DNA of 47,602 nt, from positions 1 to 47,602 of IMG/VR virus record IMGVR_UViG_3300025141_000170; one strand, 5' to 3'. Source of the stretch: a virus. This document shows, piece by piece, positions 1-8,946 of the stretch. Position 1 is the first letter of the stretch. Each line of letters starts with the position of its first letter. The notes beneath the pieces were generated by a model. It did no database searches, had not been told where the DNA came from, and saw only the letters and a program-made list of their open reading frames with translations. A program made the translations under genes and the position numbers.

Positions 1-1
1 T

Positions 2-1180
2 AACAGGTCTGCTAGGCTTAGTGATGTGTCCGAATATTATTATGATTCACTGTGTCCTGACATCGCTGAAATGTGGGTGGTCGATGATGCTCAACCATTT
101 TCAACAAACGAGTTTTTCGGCCTTAGGGCAAACACCGGTGCAGGCTCAAATTATTATCAAGATAGAACAAGTCTGTTTGCGGTGTCACTTCCAGAATTTG
201 GGCCTCCAAGTGGGGTTACCGCAAATACAAAATTTGCAAGATCATTTCCGTTTGAACCAAGATATAGTGAATGTAAGAGAATGACCGCGCAGACTAGAAA
301 GCCTGCATATCATATGAGAACCACAGAGCATCTCACCATGTATTCTTCAAGCATGAACGCTGGAGGTGTTGATGCGGTTGTTGGTTTTGCATATGCAAAC
401 ACAAACACGGTCTCTCTGACTGCAGCAGGACCATCGCATTTTTGTGGTGGCGAAGTAGTTCTCGGTGTCGCCACTGAAGGACCACAAACAACTCGACCAA
501 TGGTTTATGTTGCTGAGCTGGCACAGAATTCCGATGAAACCCAAATGGCACCTGGAACTGTCCGGGGCGATTTTCCAAGAGGGAATGCCGTCGCCGGCCT
601 TGTGTCGACTTCAAGGAATCACATAAAAACAAATTTTGAAATGTCTGGAAGTTCTCTAACTCCATTCTTTGGTATTGGTGATAACAGGCATGGTGTTTTG
701 GACAGTTATTATTATTATTTAGAATCAAACAGTCCAGTAGCGTCAACTACTGGAAAGATTTATGCAGCCAAGCTGGTTTCTAGAAAGCCTCGTGGATATA
801 GATATGGTTTGATTAGTGACGAGTTAAAACCAATTTCTGCTGTTTTTCGAAGGGACCGGTATGGGCAGTTTAGGGATATGCTTGAACAACGACAATACTC
901 AGCATTATTTATTAATGACCCAACTGATATTGCGCAGTCAAAGATTCACGCTGGAGAATCAGCACAGCATAACATTTATTTCCCAGGTTCGATCACCGCT
1001 GAATTTCGCCAGGCTGTATATCTAAATCCAACTGCTTCACCGACAGAAGTTTCTACTTCCCCCGCAAACACAAATTCGTCTAATTTAAGTATCTTTGCGT
1101 CTTCATCACTTCCTTTCTTTGACGGTGAAACAAAAAATAGGGATGGTGCTCCACCGTTAGAAGAAGTTATTATAACCTAA
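2..1180 (+). CDS. Virion structural protein, C-terminal part (cut by window edge)
   Basis: The reading frame is open to the left edge, so the true start is probably outside the window; an in-frame GTG at 26 is possible but has no convincing ribosome-binding site. About 392 codons are visible. The protein is rich in Ser, Thr, Asn and aromatic residues, with no membrane segment and no catalytic motif. A stretch near residues 255-300 (KPRGYRYGLISDELKP, then RDRYGQFRDMLEQRQ) resembles a segment I recall near the end of large structural proteins of environmental tailed phages, but I cannot name a family. It is followed after 10 bases by a fibre-like gene, so a baseplate, tail or adhesin role is inferred from position. 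Confidence is good that it is coding and low for function. Confidence 0.7.
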   Translation, partial: NRSARLSDVSEYYYDSLCPDIAEMWVVDDAQPFSTNEFFGLRANTGAGSNYYQDRTSLFAVSLPEFGPPSGVTANTKFARSFPFEPRYSECKRMTAQTRKPAYHMRTTEHLTMYSSSMNAGGVDAVVGFAYANTNTVSLTAAGPSHFCGGEVVLGVATEGPQTTRPMVYVAELAQNSDETQMAPGTVRGDFPRGNAVAGLVSTSRNHIKTNFEMSGSSLTPFFGIGDNRHGVLDSYYYYLESNSPVASTTGKIYAAKLVSRKPRGYRYGLISDELKPISAVFRRDRYGQFRDMLEQRQYSALFINDPTDIAQSKIHAGESAQHNIYFPGSITAEFRQAVYLNPTASPTEVSTSPANTNSSNLSIFASSSLPFFDGETKNRDGAPPLEEVIIT

Positions 1181-1190
1181 GGGATTAAAG

Positions 1191-4100
1191 ATGGCAACAG
1201 TCTCAAGAGATGAGTTAAAAAAGACTGATTTTCTAAAGCTGTCCGAAACATCTGGGCAGATAACGAAAGTCATTGCTCCTAACGATTTTCAAGTCGGCCT
1301 TGATGATGATGGGTTTAAATCTTCCGTCACGGTGAAGGGAACACTTATTGTAGAGCAAGGGATTACCGGTTCATTGACACAAGTTTCAAGTGGTGTTGAT
1401 TTTCTACAGGCTGGCTCAAATATTAGTGTAACAAAGAATTCTAATGGTTCACTAACAATCGAAGCAATCGGATTTCCAACTACTGCTGCGCTGAGTTTGG
1501 GCAGCGGCCTCGAATACGATTCTGGTACAACATTTGATGGCTCTGTTGCCAGGACACTCTCACCAAATTTGGTGAATAAGGGTGGGCTGGCAACACCAAG
1601 TTCTGCTGGCCTTAGAATTGATTTTGATAATTTAAATACCGACACAATAGAAACTGAAGATATAATATTGTTTGGCGAGACAGATAACGCAGTTGCTTAT
1701 TTTCCCAAAAAATGTACAGTTTCAGATCTGCTAGCCCTCGGCAGTCCAGTTACTGTCACAAATGCAATTACGCTTGGGGATGGTATAAAGGATTCTGCTG
1801 GAGCTGCTTCAAGTTGGGATAACTCAGCAGCAGTAACCATCGCAATGGATCTTGCATCAAATGGTGCCTTGAATATTACAGCCGGAACAAAGCAGGCTTA
1901 TGTTGATCCCAATATGGCTACTGTTACAACAACAGTTGATTTGGCTAATGATTATGCAATTATTTATGATGCCGATGCTGGTGCAACTAGAAAAGTAGCA
2001 CTACAATACATCGCTGGTGTTGCTCCTAATGGCCTTTCGCTTGGAGATGGATTGACACCTTATGGCACAGCCTACGATGGCTCAGTGGGTGTCACTGCCG
2101 CGGTGCTACCTGCTGATTCTACGGTTAGTTCAACATCTTCAGGCATCAGGGTGTTGAAAGTTCCCTATGCGCTAACAGACGGCGCTGGAATCCAAACATT
2201 TTCATATGATGGAGGCACCGCAGCTGTCGCTGTTGCCATTGATAGAAATACTGCTGGTGGTTTGAATTTTAACGGCAGCAATGAAATTCAACTTGATATT
2301 AACAACTTATCTGCTGGTTCCACACCAAGTATAGTTGATGAAATAGCTGTATCTTTTGGTTCAAATTCTACAAAGAAAGTCGACATCGGTTTGATTGGCT
2401 CCGTAGTAACAGCAGACTTTAAAAGCTCAGGATCATTTAATGTTCCAGTGGCAAGTAAATTTGTAACAACGGCATCGATTTCGTTCGCAGGAACGCAAGG
2501 TTTTACGCACACATCAGACACTGGAAGAGAAGACACATATTTTTATGTTAGCGGCTCTATTGGAAAAAAAGACGCCACGACACCGAGTATTGCTACTTTT
2601 GGTGGAGATGTTTTCGTAAGTGGCTCATTGATATCACCGTCGCTTTCTGGATCTTTGACAATGCTTCCAGATGGAACGTCATATCTTGTGGCAGGATCAA
2701 ATGTAGAAATAGTTTCATCTTCAAATGGATCAATCACCATTTCATCGACTGGTGGGGGTGGCGGAGCTGCGCTCACTATTTTGTCAGGCTCGACAAGTGT
2801 TTCAAGTGTTGACACTATAAACGTATCTGAGCTCGGTGTCTTGCAGTCTCTTGGTTCTGGTGATGTTGCAATAACAGCATCAATAGGTTCCGCTGAAGAT
2901 GGGTCATATTCTGATGGGCTGTTTACTGACTTTACTACAAAAACTCCGGTGGGCACTGCTGTCGACAGGTTTAACGAGGTTCTGAAAGGTTTGGCACCTT
3001 CAGCGGCCCCATCTTTAGATGATGCGAATTGTAATGATTCAGGGACCTCAGCTAACCTTTCATTCGGTTCATCTCAATCCATTTCTCTCTACACAAATGC
3101 ACAACCCTCCACTTTAACTCCCACGGATAATCTATCAGATGTTAATATTAATGGAACATTTTCAACTACCACTGTAAGTAATGATACACGAAGAGCATGC
3201 TTTAAGACTGTGCCAACAATAGATGGAACATTAAATGCAGATGTTTCTGCCGACAGTCCAAATTATGCTGCTGATTCATTCGGTGACGGTGATCAAGGAA
3301 CGCTTAAACTATATGTAAACAATAATTCAACAGAGATACACTCTGTGGATTTAAGCTCATTTGGTTCAGGCAATTCTTTGAATGGAGACGGGTCAGGGTT
3401 TAATTTAATAGCAGCAACCCCTGGACATTTTAGCGATGGATCCAATTTCGAAACATTCCAGCATAGACAAGGCACATATAAAATAGTTTCAGCTTCTCAA
3501 AGAGACGGCTGGAATTATGCTAGAATTACACATACGGTTGGAAGTTCTATTACAACTACAAATTACATAGAATGGGTGATAGATCCTAATGACGTCGCAC
3601 TCTCGGCAGCGGGATCTGCAATGGATGTGCCTTCAATGACAGGTACAAAGAACTTGTCAGGAGTTAAATACAACACAGGTGGCTCTACTGAGTATCGAAT
3701 TAGAGTTTCTAATGCCTATCGGAATACCTATTCAACATCAAATATAACATACAACGGAACAAATTGTTCAGTTCCTAATACGACTTTTCCAATAATCGAT
3801 TACGGTGCCGGAGAAAATGAAGAAAAAGTATTACACTTGACAGGATCGGTTACTATAACTGGTGATCCCATATTAGATGGATCGATTACAGTAAGCACCA
3901 ATGTTCCCCATCCCTTAAAATCAAATTTATCTAGCGGTGGTTCCCAGTCAATAAGTGGATTGTTACTTTATGATCTTTCTGATACTTCTACGGTGACGTC
4001 TGAAACGTTCAGAGGCGAATCTTATAGGCTCATTTCAGGAAGTTATAATGCTCAATCAGATGTTACTAATGTTGCTAATGCATGGGATTCCACGACGAGT

Positions 4101-4640
4101 TTAACTGGTGTGGATGGATTGTTATTTTACAATTCAAGATTATATCCTCCTGTTCAAGGTGGTGATGCCGGTGACTTTAGAAACACCGCTGATGGGGGAT
4201 CAATAACAAACGGTCCGAGCAGCAACGTAGACTATAGTGGGGAAACAGCTGGGACTCGTACATTTTATAGAAAATTTCAAAATAATTCAGGAGGATCGAA
4301 GACTAATTTTGAGTTGACGATAAACGGTTCGGGAACAATTGTAAGCCACAGTACTTCTTTGACAGCATCAACTTCTAATCTTCATGTTTTTATAAAGCTT
4401 CCTCTTACATCCGATCCGTTTTCAACTGGATGGATGGATTTAGCGACTGCATTTTCTACAGGACAAACAAGCGATGGGTCTGGTTGTTTGGTCGGGTCTT
4501 TAGATTCATCATTAAATGCAACGAATGAAGTAACATTTGGTACTGAATCAGCAGGGGATGATGATTATGTGATGGTGCTAATTAAAACAGACGCCACATT
4601 TACAGGTTACATATCAAATATGAGTGTAAGTTGGAGTTAA
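1191..4640 (+). CDS. Putative tail fibre / receptor-binding protein
   Basis: This 1149-aa protein is rich in Gly, Ser and Thr, as in elongated beta-structured phage fibres. Residues about 59-94 and 485-520 carry two copies of a module with core SGSLT...DGxxFLxAGSN and SNGSLTI; a third copy is in the next gene. Between them lie degenerate repeats of the type LSLGDGL...YDGS (about residues 97-120, 190-215, 280-300). The C-terminal 150 residues (KLPLTSDPFSTGWMDLA, then SDGSGCLVGSL and ISNMSVSW) look like a compact terminal domain of a kind I have seen at the ends of marine phage fibres, so receptor binding is an inference. The start ATG follows AGGGA with good spacing. No signal peptide or enzyme motif is visible. 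Confidence 0.75.
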   Translation: MATVSRDELKKTDFLKLSETSGQITKVIAPNDFQVGLDDDGFKSSVTVKGTLIVEQGITGSLTQVSSGVDFLQAGSNISVTKNSNGSLTIEAIGFPTTAALSLGSGLEYDSGTTFDGSVARTLSPNLVNKGGLATPSSAGLRIDFDNLNTDTIETEDIILFGETDNAVAYFPKKCTVSDLLALGSPVTVTNAITLGDGIKDSAGAASSWDNSAAVTIAMDLASNGALNITAGTKQAYVDPNMATVTTTVDLANDYAIIYDADAGATRKVALQYIAGVAPNGLSLGDGLTPYGTAYDGSVGVTAAVLPADSTVSSTSSGIRVLKVPYALTDGAGIQTFSYDGGTAAVAVAIDRNTAGGLNFNGSNEIQLDINNLSAGSTPSIVDEIAVSFGSNSTKKVDIGLIGSVVTADFKSSGSFNVPVASKFVTTASISFAGTQGFTHTSDTGREDTYFYVSGSIGKKDATTPSIATFGGDVFVSGSLISPSLSGSLTMLPDGTSYLVAGSNVEIVSSSNGSITISSTGGGGGAALTILSGSTSVSSVDTINVSELGVLQSLGSGDVAITASIGSAEDGSYSDGLFTDFTTKTPVGTAVDRFNEVLKGLAPSAAPSLDDANCNDSGTSANLSFGSSQSISLYTNAQPSTLTPTDNLSDVNINGTFSTTTVSNDTRRACFKTVPTIDGTLNADVSADSPNYAADSFGDGDQGTLKLYVNNNSTEIHSVDLSSFGSGNSLNGDGSGFNLIAATPGHFSDGSNFETFQHRQGTYKIVSASQRDGWNYARITHTVGSSITTTNYIEWVIDPNDVALSAAGSAMDVPSMTGTKNLSGVKYNTGGSTEYRIRVSNAYRNTYSTSNITYNGTNCSVPNTTFPIIDYGAGENEEKVLHLTGSVTITGDPILDGSITVSTNVPHPLKSNLSSGGSQSISGLLLYDLSDTSTVTSETFRGESYRLISGSYNAQSDVTNVANAWDSTTSLTGVDGLLFYNSRLYPPVQGGDAGDFRNTADGGSITNGPSSNVDYSGETAGTRTFYRKFQNNSGGSKTNFELTINGSGTIVSHSTSLTASTSNLHVFIKLPLTSDPFSTGWMDLATAFSTGQTSDGSGCLVGSLDSSLNATNEVTFGTESAGDDDYVMVLIKTDATFTGYISNMSVSWS

Positions 4641-4646
4641 GTAACG

Positions 4647-5981
4647 ATGTCATATGATGCAAAAACTGAACGATTAATATCGATAAAGAAGCTTTCTGGA
4701 AAAGCCCAGACTTCTAATGATAAAGGTCTTTCAAATGAAGGGTTACCTTCAGGTCTTACTCTTTCTTCAAATACTGTGTTTGGTCAGACAATCACCACGT
4801 CTCCATCTGCAGCTGGGTTATATACAATCACCGGCCAGGTTGAGTACTTAAGATTTCCAACCACCTTTATTGCTGGTAGCGATACATCATCCGGTCGACA
4901 CGGGTTTGAGATGAAGCTTCCCTCTGACTATGAGGCAAACACATCAAATGCAAAAGCAGGAACCTACCCATTCATTAATGATCAGGAGATAAATATCACG
5001 TCAGGTTCGCTGCAACTTGTTCCCCCTTCATTTGCGATTACATATGAAGCAAAGCCATTTTATGGTGGGACGTCAGCAAAAGATTCTGGAACTCAGATAC
5101 CAGTGCTCGATGCAAGAGACTGGTACCTTGATTACTTTAACGGAATTATATTTCAACAGGATCCACCCGGTACCGGTGATCATTCTAATAATCCTGATTA
5201 TGTGGAAGCATTTTTGTATATTGGCGATATGCTGGACACAGTTGTTGCAAGCGCGGGTGGTGGTGGAGCCGCAGACAAAAATGCTCAGTTTCTTGTGCTT
5301 GCCGCAACCGGTTCTTTGAATGCTGAGCGGGTCATGACTATGGGAACGGGCTTGTCTTCATCTGATGGTGGCGCTGGTGGGAATTTTGCAGTTTCTATAA
5401 ATAACTCGGTGGTTGCCACACTTACTGGGTCTCAATTTTCAGGAAATATTGGAATAACTGGTTCACTTGGTTCTACTTTAGGACTATCAGGTTCCTTAAC
5501 AAGACTTATTGATGGTTCCACTTTTATTAGAGCCGGCTCAAATGTTTCGGTAACATCAGAGTCGAATGGGGCCATCACAATTACTGGCACACCTGGTGGT
5601 GCTGGTGATGGCGATCGTAATGCAGAGTACTTAGTCTTATCGTTAACAGGATCCTTGAACAATGAAAGACTATTTGCTACTGGCTCTGGGCTTACCGGCT
5701 CTGATGGTGGTGCTGGTGGAATTTATAAGGTAGAAACCGATCCAAAGATGACCATATATAGTGTGACCGGTTCTCATGCAGAGAATGAACCGCTTGTCTT
5801 ACAGGGTGTTGATTTTACCATAAATTCAAGGAGTTTTCATAAAAATCAAATTTTTTTAAACGGTGTTTTGATGGCGTCTGGTAGCTCTCTGGATTATATT
5901 CTTGATTCTCCCGCCACCGGATCAGTCAGCTTTAAGATGATTTTAAAATCAGAAGATATCGTAATTATTCGTCAGTCTTAA
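4647..5981 (+). CDS. Putative tail fibre protein sharing modules with its neighbours
   Basis: A 444-aa Gly/Ser/Thr-rich protein starting 6 bases after the preceding fibre gene. It has one copy of the SGSLT...AGSN...SNGAITI module (about residues 285-318) and two copies of a second module, NAQFLVLAATGSLNAER and NAEYLVLSLTGSLNNER, each followed by GSGL...SDGGAGG. The C-terminal 70 residues (FLNGVLMASGSSLDYIL, ending DIVIIRQS) match in pattern the end of the 644-aa protein at 6369, which has FVNGQLMLSN and ends DVVTAIVR. These look like interchangeable fibre modules. A role as a fibre or fibre-attached structural protein is inferred from composition, repeats and context. There is no intrinsic evidence for its receptor. 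Confidence 0.7.
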   Translation: MSYDAKTERLISIKKLSGKAQTSNDKGLSNEGLPSGLTLSSNTVFGQTITTSPSAAGLYTITGQVEYLRFPTTFIAGSDTSSGRHGFEMKLPSDYEANTSNAKAGTYPFINDQEINITSGSLQLVPPSFAITYEAKPFYGGTSAKDSGTQIPVLDARDWYLDYFNGIIFQQDPPGTGDHSNNPDYVEAFLYIGDMLDTVVASAGGGGAADKNAQFLVLAATGSLNAERVMTMGTGLSSSDGGAGGNFAVSINNSVVATLTGSQFSGNIGITGSLGSTLGLSGSLTRLIDGSTFIRAGSNVSVTSESNGAITITGTPGGAGDGDRNAEYLVLSLTGSLNNERLFATGSGLTGSDGGAGGIYKVETDPKMTIYSVTGSHAENEPLVLQGVDFTINSRSFHKNQIFLNGVLMASGSSLDYILDSPATGSVSFKMILKSEDIVIIRQS

Positions 5982-6018
5982 GATACTTACAGATGATGAG
6001 TAAAGAGGATGCTATAAT

Positions 6019-6240
6019 ATGTTTGTGACTAATGATCTTGGAACCGCTGCGTTTTTAATGGTCAGAGGTTGCAGGCTGTCAAACGCATTCATAAATGATC
6101 AAAAAATTTATGTTTTTGAATTTGACGGTGACGAGCAACAAATCCGACAGATAGCCATTGAATATTTGAATTCTGAATGTTCGATGCATGATGCACAGAT
6201 CAAAAATCTTAAGAAAATTATAAGACTCGGTTATAATTAA
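6019..6240 (+). CDS. Small DUF5659-like protein
   Basis: A 73-aa protein between two fibre genes, with AGAGGA about 9 bases upstream of its ATG. The pattern VTNDLGTAAFLMVRG, then a charged strand with YVFEFDGD, then IAIEYLNSE and a basic end (KNLKKIIRLGYN) fits the short single-domain family DUF5659 that is common in phages and integrated elements. That family has no established function to my knowledge. A fibre-assembly chaperone would be possible at this location (T4 keeps small chaperone genes near its fibre genes), but nothing in the sequence shows it. The family call comes from pattern recognition and has not been searched. Confidence 0.65.
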   Translation: MFVTNDLGTAAFLMVRGCRLSNAFINDQKIYVFEFDGDEQQIRQIAIEYLNSECSMHDAQIKNLKKIIRLGYN

Positions 6241-6368
6241 AATTGACATGTTCAATGTCGTTCAGTTTATATTTTTAGTTTTTTTACGTTCGGTTAATTG
6301 TTAGGTTTTGTTTCTCGTGTAAACGTAGTGTTTACATGATGCCATAAAATTAACATAGGAGTAAAAAA
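6241..6368 (+). promoter_or_regulatory. Intergenic leader of the 644-aa structural gene, candidate promoter and inverted repeats
   Basis: This 128-base gap is one of the three longest non-coding stretches in the window. It holds TTGACA at 6243-6248 and TATATT at 6268-6273, a promoter-like pair with a long 19-base spacer. The TTGACA lies in an inverted repeat (ATTGA at 6242-6246, TCAAT at 6252-6256). A second inverted repeat, TGTAAAC-gtagt-GTTTACA, spans 6318-6336. AGGAG at 6357-6361 is the ribosome-binding site for the gene at 6369. The elements are seen directly; promoter function is an inference. Confidence 0.35.
6318..6336 (+). repeat. Inverted repeat TGTAAAC-N5-GTTTACA
   Basis: Two perfect 7-base arms separated by 5 bases, 33 bases upstream of the start codon at 6369. 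There is no following T-run, so it is not a classical terminator. It could be an operator or a hairpin in the mRNA leader. The arms have the same TGTA...TACA polarity as the palindromes at 34756 and 35973. Confidence 0.5.
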
Positions 6369-8303
6369 ATGGCTGTTAGAACACAAATTAGATTGCCTCA
6401 GTTGTCTGGGTCAATCGATGATAGTGGTAGCGCACTCACGCAGATGTCCGGGGATTCATTACAATCACCGCTTGATGCAATGGGTGCTGCAATTAGAAGA
6501 ATTAACGGTGGTGGTGACTTTTTTCGCCAATCCGATGGTGTCTTCACCCACTCTTTAATGAAAGTCACAGGAGCATGTGATCTTACTGGAGATCTCACCG
6601 TTCAAGGTAATGATATCTATGGATCTTATGTCACCGGTGAGCCAGTTAAAGCACTTACGCTTAATTCTGGAAGTATTGTAGTCAATGGAGACGTAACTGT
6701 TGGGGGTAACGATATCAAAGACAGTGGTGGTAACGACCACATTAAATTCACTGCTGGTGTTGGTGGACTTACTGAAATCGTTGGTGACCTTAAACTTTCT
6801 GGTCTTGATATCCAGAATGATAAAGGTGTAGCATCAATTACTATGGGCACCCAGGCCGCAGATGTTACTGTTAATCTTGGAGCTGGACTTGGACTTGTCT
6901 CTACAGCTGCTGACCTCAAAATCGGTGGTGGAGATATCCAAAATGCTAACGGTGTGTCTGCTGTTCAATTGGCGACTGGTGCCACCAATGTCGCAGTTGG
7001 CCTCGGGGCTGGGAATGGACTTGTTACAACAGTTGCTGACCTCAAAGTCGGTGGTAATGACATTCAGAACAGCCAAGGTGTGAATTCAATTACCTTGGGT
7101 ACCCATGCCACCAACGTAGATGTGTCTGTGACTGCAGGTACCGGTAAGCTTAAGGTTCTCGGTAACAATATCCAAGGCTCAAACGGTGTGGACATGATTA
7201 CGTTTACATCTACTGCTGGTAGTACCGAAGTTATCATTCCTGGTGACCTCACTGTCAAAGGTACAACCACGTCAATTGACACTACTAACCTTGAAGTTGA
7301 AGATACATTTATTGGCTTGAATTTCACTAGTGGTTCAGAACAAGGTGGTGCCAAGGATGTCGGTATTATCATGGGTCAAGCTTCAGGTGGTGACAATCCG
7401 TCAATGGTTGCAATGTATTTTGATCAGTCAGAAGACAGATTCAAGTATGTTTCCACTGTAAACAATCCATCCGGTTCGATTGTCAATCTTGTCGATGCAG
7501 GGTTTAAGGATCTTGAGGTTGCGGACTTATGGGTTCAGGGTCTTAATATTAAGAACGAGAGCGCAGATGCAATGACACTTACTGCTGGTGCAAGTCCAGA
7601 TGTTTCTTTCTCTAATAACATTGGCTTAGCTGATAGTAAAAAGATTCAACTTGGTAATGCTGCAGGTGGTGATGCACAACTTTGGCATGACCCCACCGGT
7701 GATGGTACGCTGAACTTGGACGTTGCCGCAGGCCAAAAGTTTGCGTTTGCTATTGACGCAGCTATCACTGCGATCGTTACTAGTAGTAATGGACAAGGCA
7801 CGCTCAAGCTTTGTAGCGCTGGAGCTTTCGGTGGTATTCTTTCTTCTTCCGATGGCGGTGATCTTCGCTTGCACAGCGCGAAAGACTTACACCTCAGCGA
7901 TATTTATCGACAGTCCAGTACTTGGAGTTTAGTTGATGGTATTAAGCTTGCTACAAATGCATCTGATTGGAGTGCTTTTGAGACTGCTTTTGGTGAGGTT
8001 TCACTTCTTGCAGCGATTAAAGCAGCTAAAGATACTTCGGCGACTGGTGCTGGTAAGACAACTTTCTTTGTCCCACCTGCTGGTGTAGCCCTCTCAGGTA
8101 GTGTTAACATCAACATCAATCTTGATGGCATGGCCACAGCCGATGTTGTGTCTCGTGTTGACTTGTTTGTGAATGGCCAGCTTATGCTGAGTAATTCACT
8201 TGGTGAAGGAGATTATCAGCTTGCGGCTCCGACTGCTGCAACTGATGTCACGATTTTCTTCCCACTCGTTGACCAGGACGTCGTCACTGCAATTGTTCGA
8301 TAA
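6369..8303 (+). CDS. Repeat-rich virion structural / fibre protein
   Basis: A 644-aa Gly/Ala/Asn/Asp-rich protein with good AGGAG spacing. Residues about 110-275 contain a degenerate tandem repeat with core GGNDIQNxxGV...TLGT.AT.V, three units of which are spaced exactly 126 bases apart. Near residue 300 is TTSIDTTNLEVEDTFIGL, a segment I recall from structural proteins of T4-like cyanophages. The C-terminus (FVNGQLMLSN...DVVTAIVR) is a small domain shared with the 444-aa protein at 4647. It has its own leader and a strong downstream terminator, and uses more CGT/CGC and GGT codons than nearby genes, which suggests abundant expression. It is probably a major fibre or virion surface protein; exact placement is unknown. 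Confidence 0.75.
   Translation: MAVRTQIRLPQLSGSIDDSGSALTQMSGDSLQSPLDAMGAAIRRINGGGDFFRQSDGVFTHSLMKVTGACDLTGDLTVQGNDIYGSYVTGEPVKALTLNSGSIVVNGDVTVGGNDIKDSGGNDHIKFTAGVGGLTEIVGDLKLSGLDIQNDKGVASITMGTQAADVTVNLGAGLGLVSTAADLKIGGGDIQNANGVSAVQLATGATNVAVGLGAGNGLVTTVADLKVGGNDIQNSQGVNSITLGTHATNVDVSVTAGTGKLKVLGNNIQGSNGVDMITFTSTAGSTEVIIPGDLTVKGTTTSIDTTNLEVEDTFIGLNFTSGSEQGGAKDVGIIMGQASGGDNPSMVAMYFDQSEDRFKYVSTVNNPSGSIVNLVDAGFKDLEVADLWVQGLNIKNESADAMTLTAGASPDVSFSNNIGLADSKKIQLGNAAGGDAQLWHDPTGDGTLNLDVAAGQKFAFAIDAAITAIVTSSNGQGTLKLCSAGAFGGILSSSDGGDLRLHSAKDLHLSDIYRQSSTWSLVDGIKLATNASDWSAFETAFGEVSLLAAIKAAKDTSATGAGKTTFFVPPAGVALSGSVNININLDGMATADVVSRVDLFVNGQLMLSNSLGEGDYQLAAPTAATDVTIFFPLVDQDVVTAIVR
6807..7184 (+). repeat. 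In-gene tandem repeat, 126-base units
   Basis: Copies of the element encoding D-I-Q-N begin at 6807, 6933 and 7059, exactly 126 bases (42 codons) apart, and a shortened unit follows with its equivalent at 7167 (108 bases). A more diverged copy precedes at about 6709. The unit is conserved in frame and in protein pattern, so it is a structural protein repeat and not a regulatory array. Confidence 0.7.
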
Positions 8304-8311
8304 TAAAAAAT

Positions 8312-8329
8312 AAGTGGTTATTACCACTT
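8312..8329 (+). terminator. Upstream hairpin of a tandem terminator
   Basis: AAGTGGT (8312-8318) pairs with ACCACTT (8323-8329) around a 4-base loop, directly after the stop at 8303 and 1 base before a second, stronger hairpin. It may slow or pause polymerase, or protect the transcript end. By itself it lacks a U-tract. Confidence 0.55.
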
Positions 8330-8330
8330 T

Positions 8331-8358
8331 GGGCCGGGAATTTTTCCCGGCCCTTTTT
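8331..8358 (+). terminator. Strong intrinsic terminator after the 644-aa structural gene
   Basis: GGGCCGGGAA (8331-8340) pairs perfectly with TTCCCGGCCC (8344-8353) around a 3-base loop, and TTTTT follows at once. This is a textbook rho-independent terminator and separates the fibre block from the next transcription unit. Confidence 0.92.
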
Positions 8359-8364
8359 ATTTTC

Positions 8365-8394
8365 TTGATAGATTTATTAAAATATCTCTATAGT
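8365..8394 (+). promoter_or_regulatory. Candidate sigma70-type promoter for the 8408 unit
   Basis: TTGATA (8365-8370) and TATAGT (8389-8394) are separated by 18 bases, each one base from the bacterial consensus, immediately after the terminator and 13 bases before the start codon at 8408. The transcript would have a very short leader, which weakens the call. No T4-type late promoter (TATAAATA) is seen here. Confidence 0.35.
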
Positions 8395-8407
8395 TTTAGG
8401 AGAAAAT

Positions 8408-8923
8408 ATGCCAGACGAAAAATTATCGGTTGCAAAATCTGGAATAATGCAGCTAGCGGAAGAAGTCAAGGCTTCCATCCGTACCTTTGAGAGTGTTGAT
8501 ACTCAAGTTCGTGACATGTCAACAATTATTAATAATTTTGTGATGCAAACACTTCAGGTCATTGATAACAATGAAGATCTTAGTGATGTTAATCAAATTC
8601 TTGCAAGCTCATTATTACAAATTAGAAATTTTGCTAATGAAAGGCCGGCAGGTATACGAGATGCAAAATTAAGGGCAGTTGAGAGATTGTCGGCATACGA
8701 ACAGAGTATCATTATTTTAAATGAGGTGGATGTTGAAGCTGTTGTTGAAAATCTCGAAGAAGAATCAGCAAGTGAAACTGCTCGCTCTAGAATTGAAAAA
8801 GATTTAGATGAAGAGGGAAAATATACAAAAAAATCTCGAAAACCAGGAGAAAGACCAGAGAAGCTTCGTGATGTCAGAAACACTGAAGCGGAGTTTGAAG
8901 CCTCGAACAATTTTTCAGAATGA
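8408..8923 (+). CDS. Hypothetical helical phage protein
   Basis: A 171-aa protein preceded by AGGAGA. I do not recognise it. The first 120 residues look almost wholly helical, with no Gly-rich or membrane stretch (KSGIMQLAEEVKASIRTF, then VDTQVRDMSTIINNFV). The last 50 residues are very charged (EEESASETARSRIEKDLDEE followed by KKSRKPGERPEKLRD) and likely disordered. It begins the unit after the terminator and precedes a virion gene by 23 bases, so it could be a small virion or assembly protein, but there is no direct evidence of that. Confidence 0.6.
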   Translation: MPDEKLSVAKSGIMQLAEEVKASIRTFESVDTQVRDMSTIINNFVMQTLQVIDNNEDLSDVNQILASSLLQIRNFANERPAGIRDAKLRAVERLSAYEQSIIILNEVDVEAVVENLEEESASETARSRIEKDLDEEGKYTKKSRKPGERPEKLRDVRNTEAEFEASNNFSE

Positions 8924-8946
8924 TAATTATTTCAACGAGGTGAACT

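Noticed and set aside
333-746. Antisense open frame of 137 codons rich in His, Gln and Asn.
   Set aside because: Shadow of the structural gene on the + strand; no - strand gene is supported anywhere in the window.
6241-6300. Weak hairpin (GACAT-N5-ATGTC) followed by T-rich sequence, a possible terminator.
   Set aside because: The stem is only 5-6 pairs and overlaps the promoter-like TTGACA; it is too weak to list as a terminator.
6703-7184. Regularly spaced repeats that could suggest a CRISPR array.
   Set aside because: The spacing is a coding repeat kept in frame, with no short identical direct repeats, unique spacers or cas genes.
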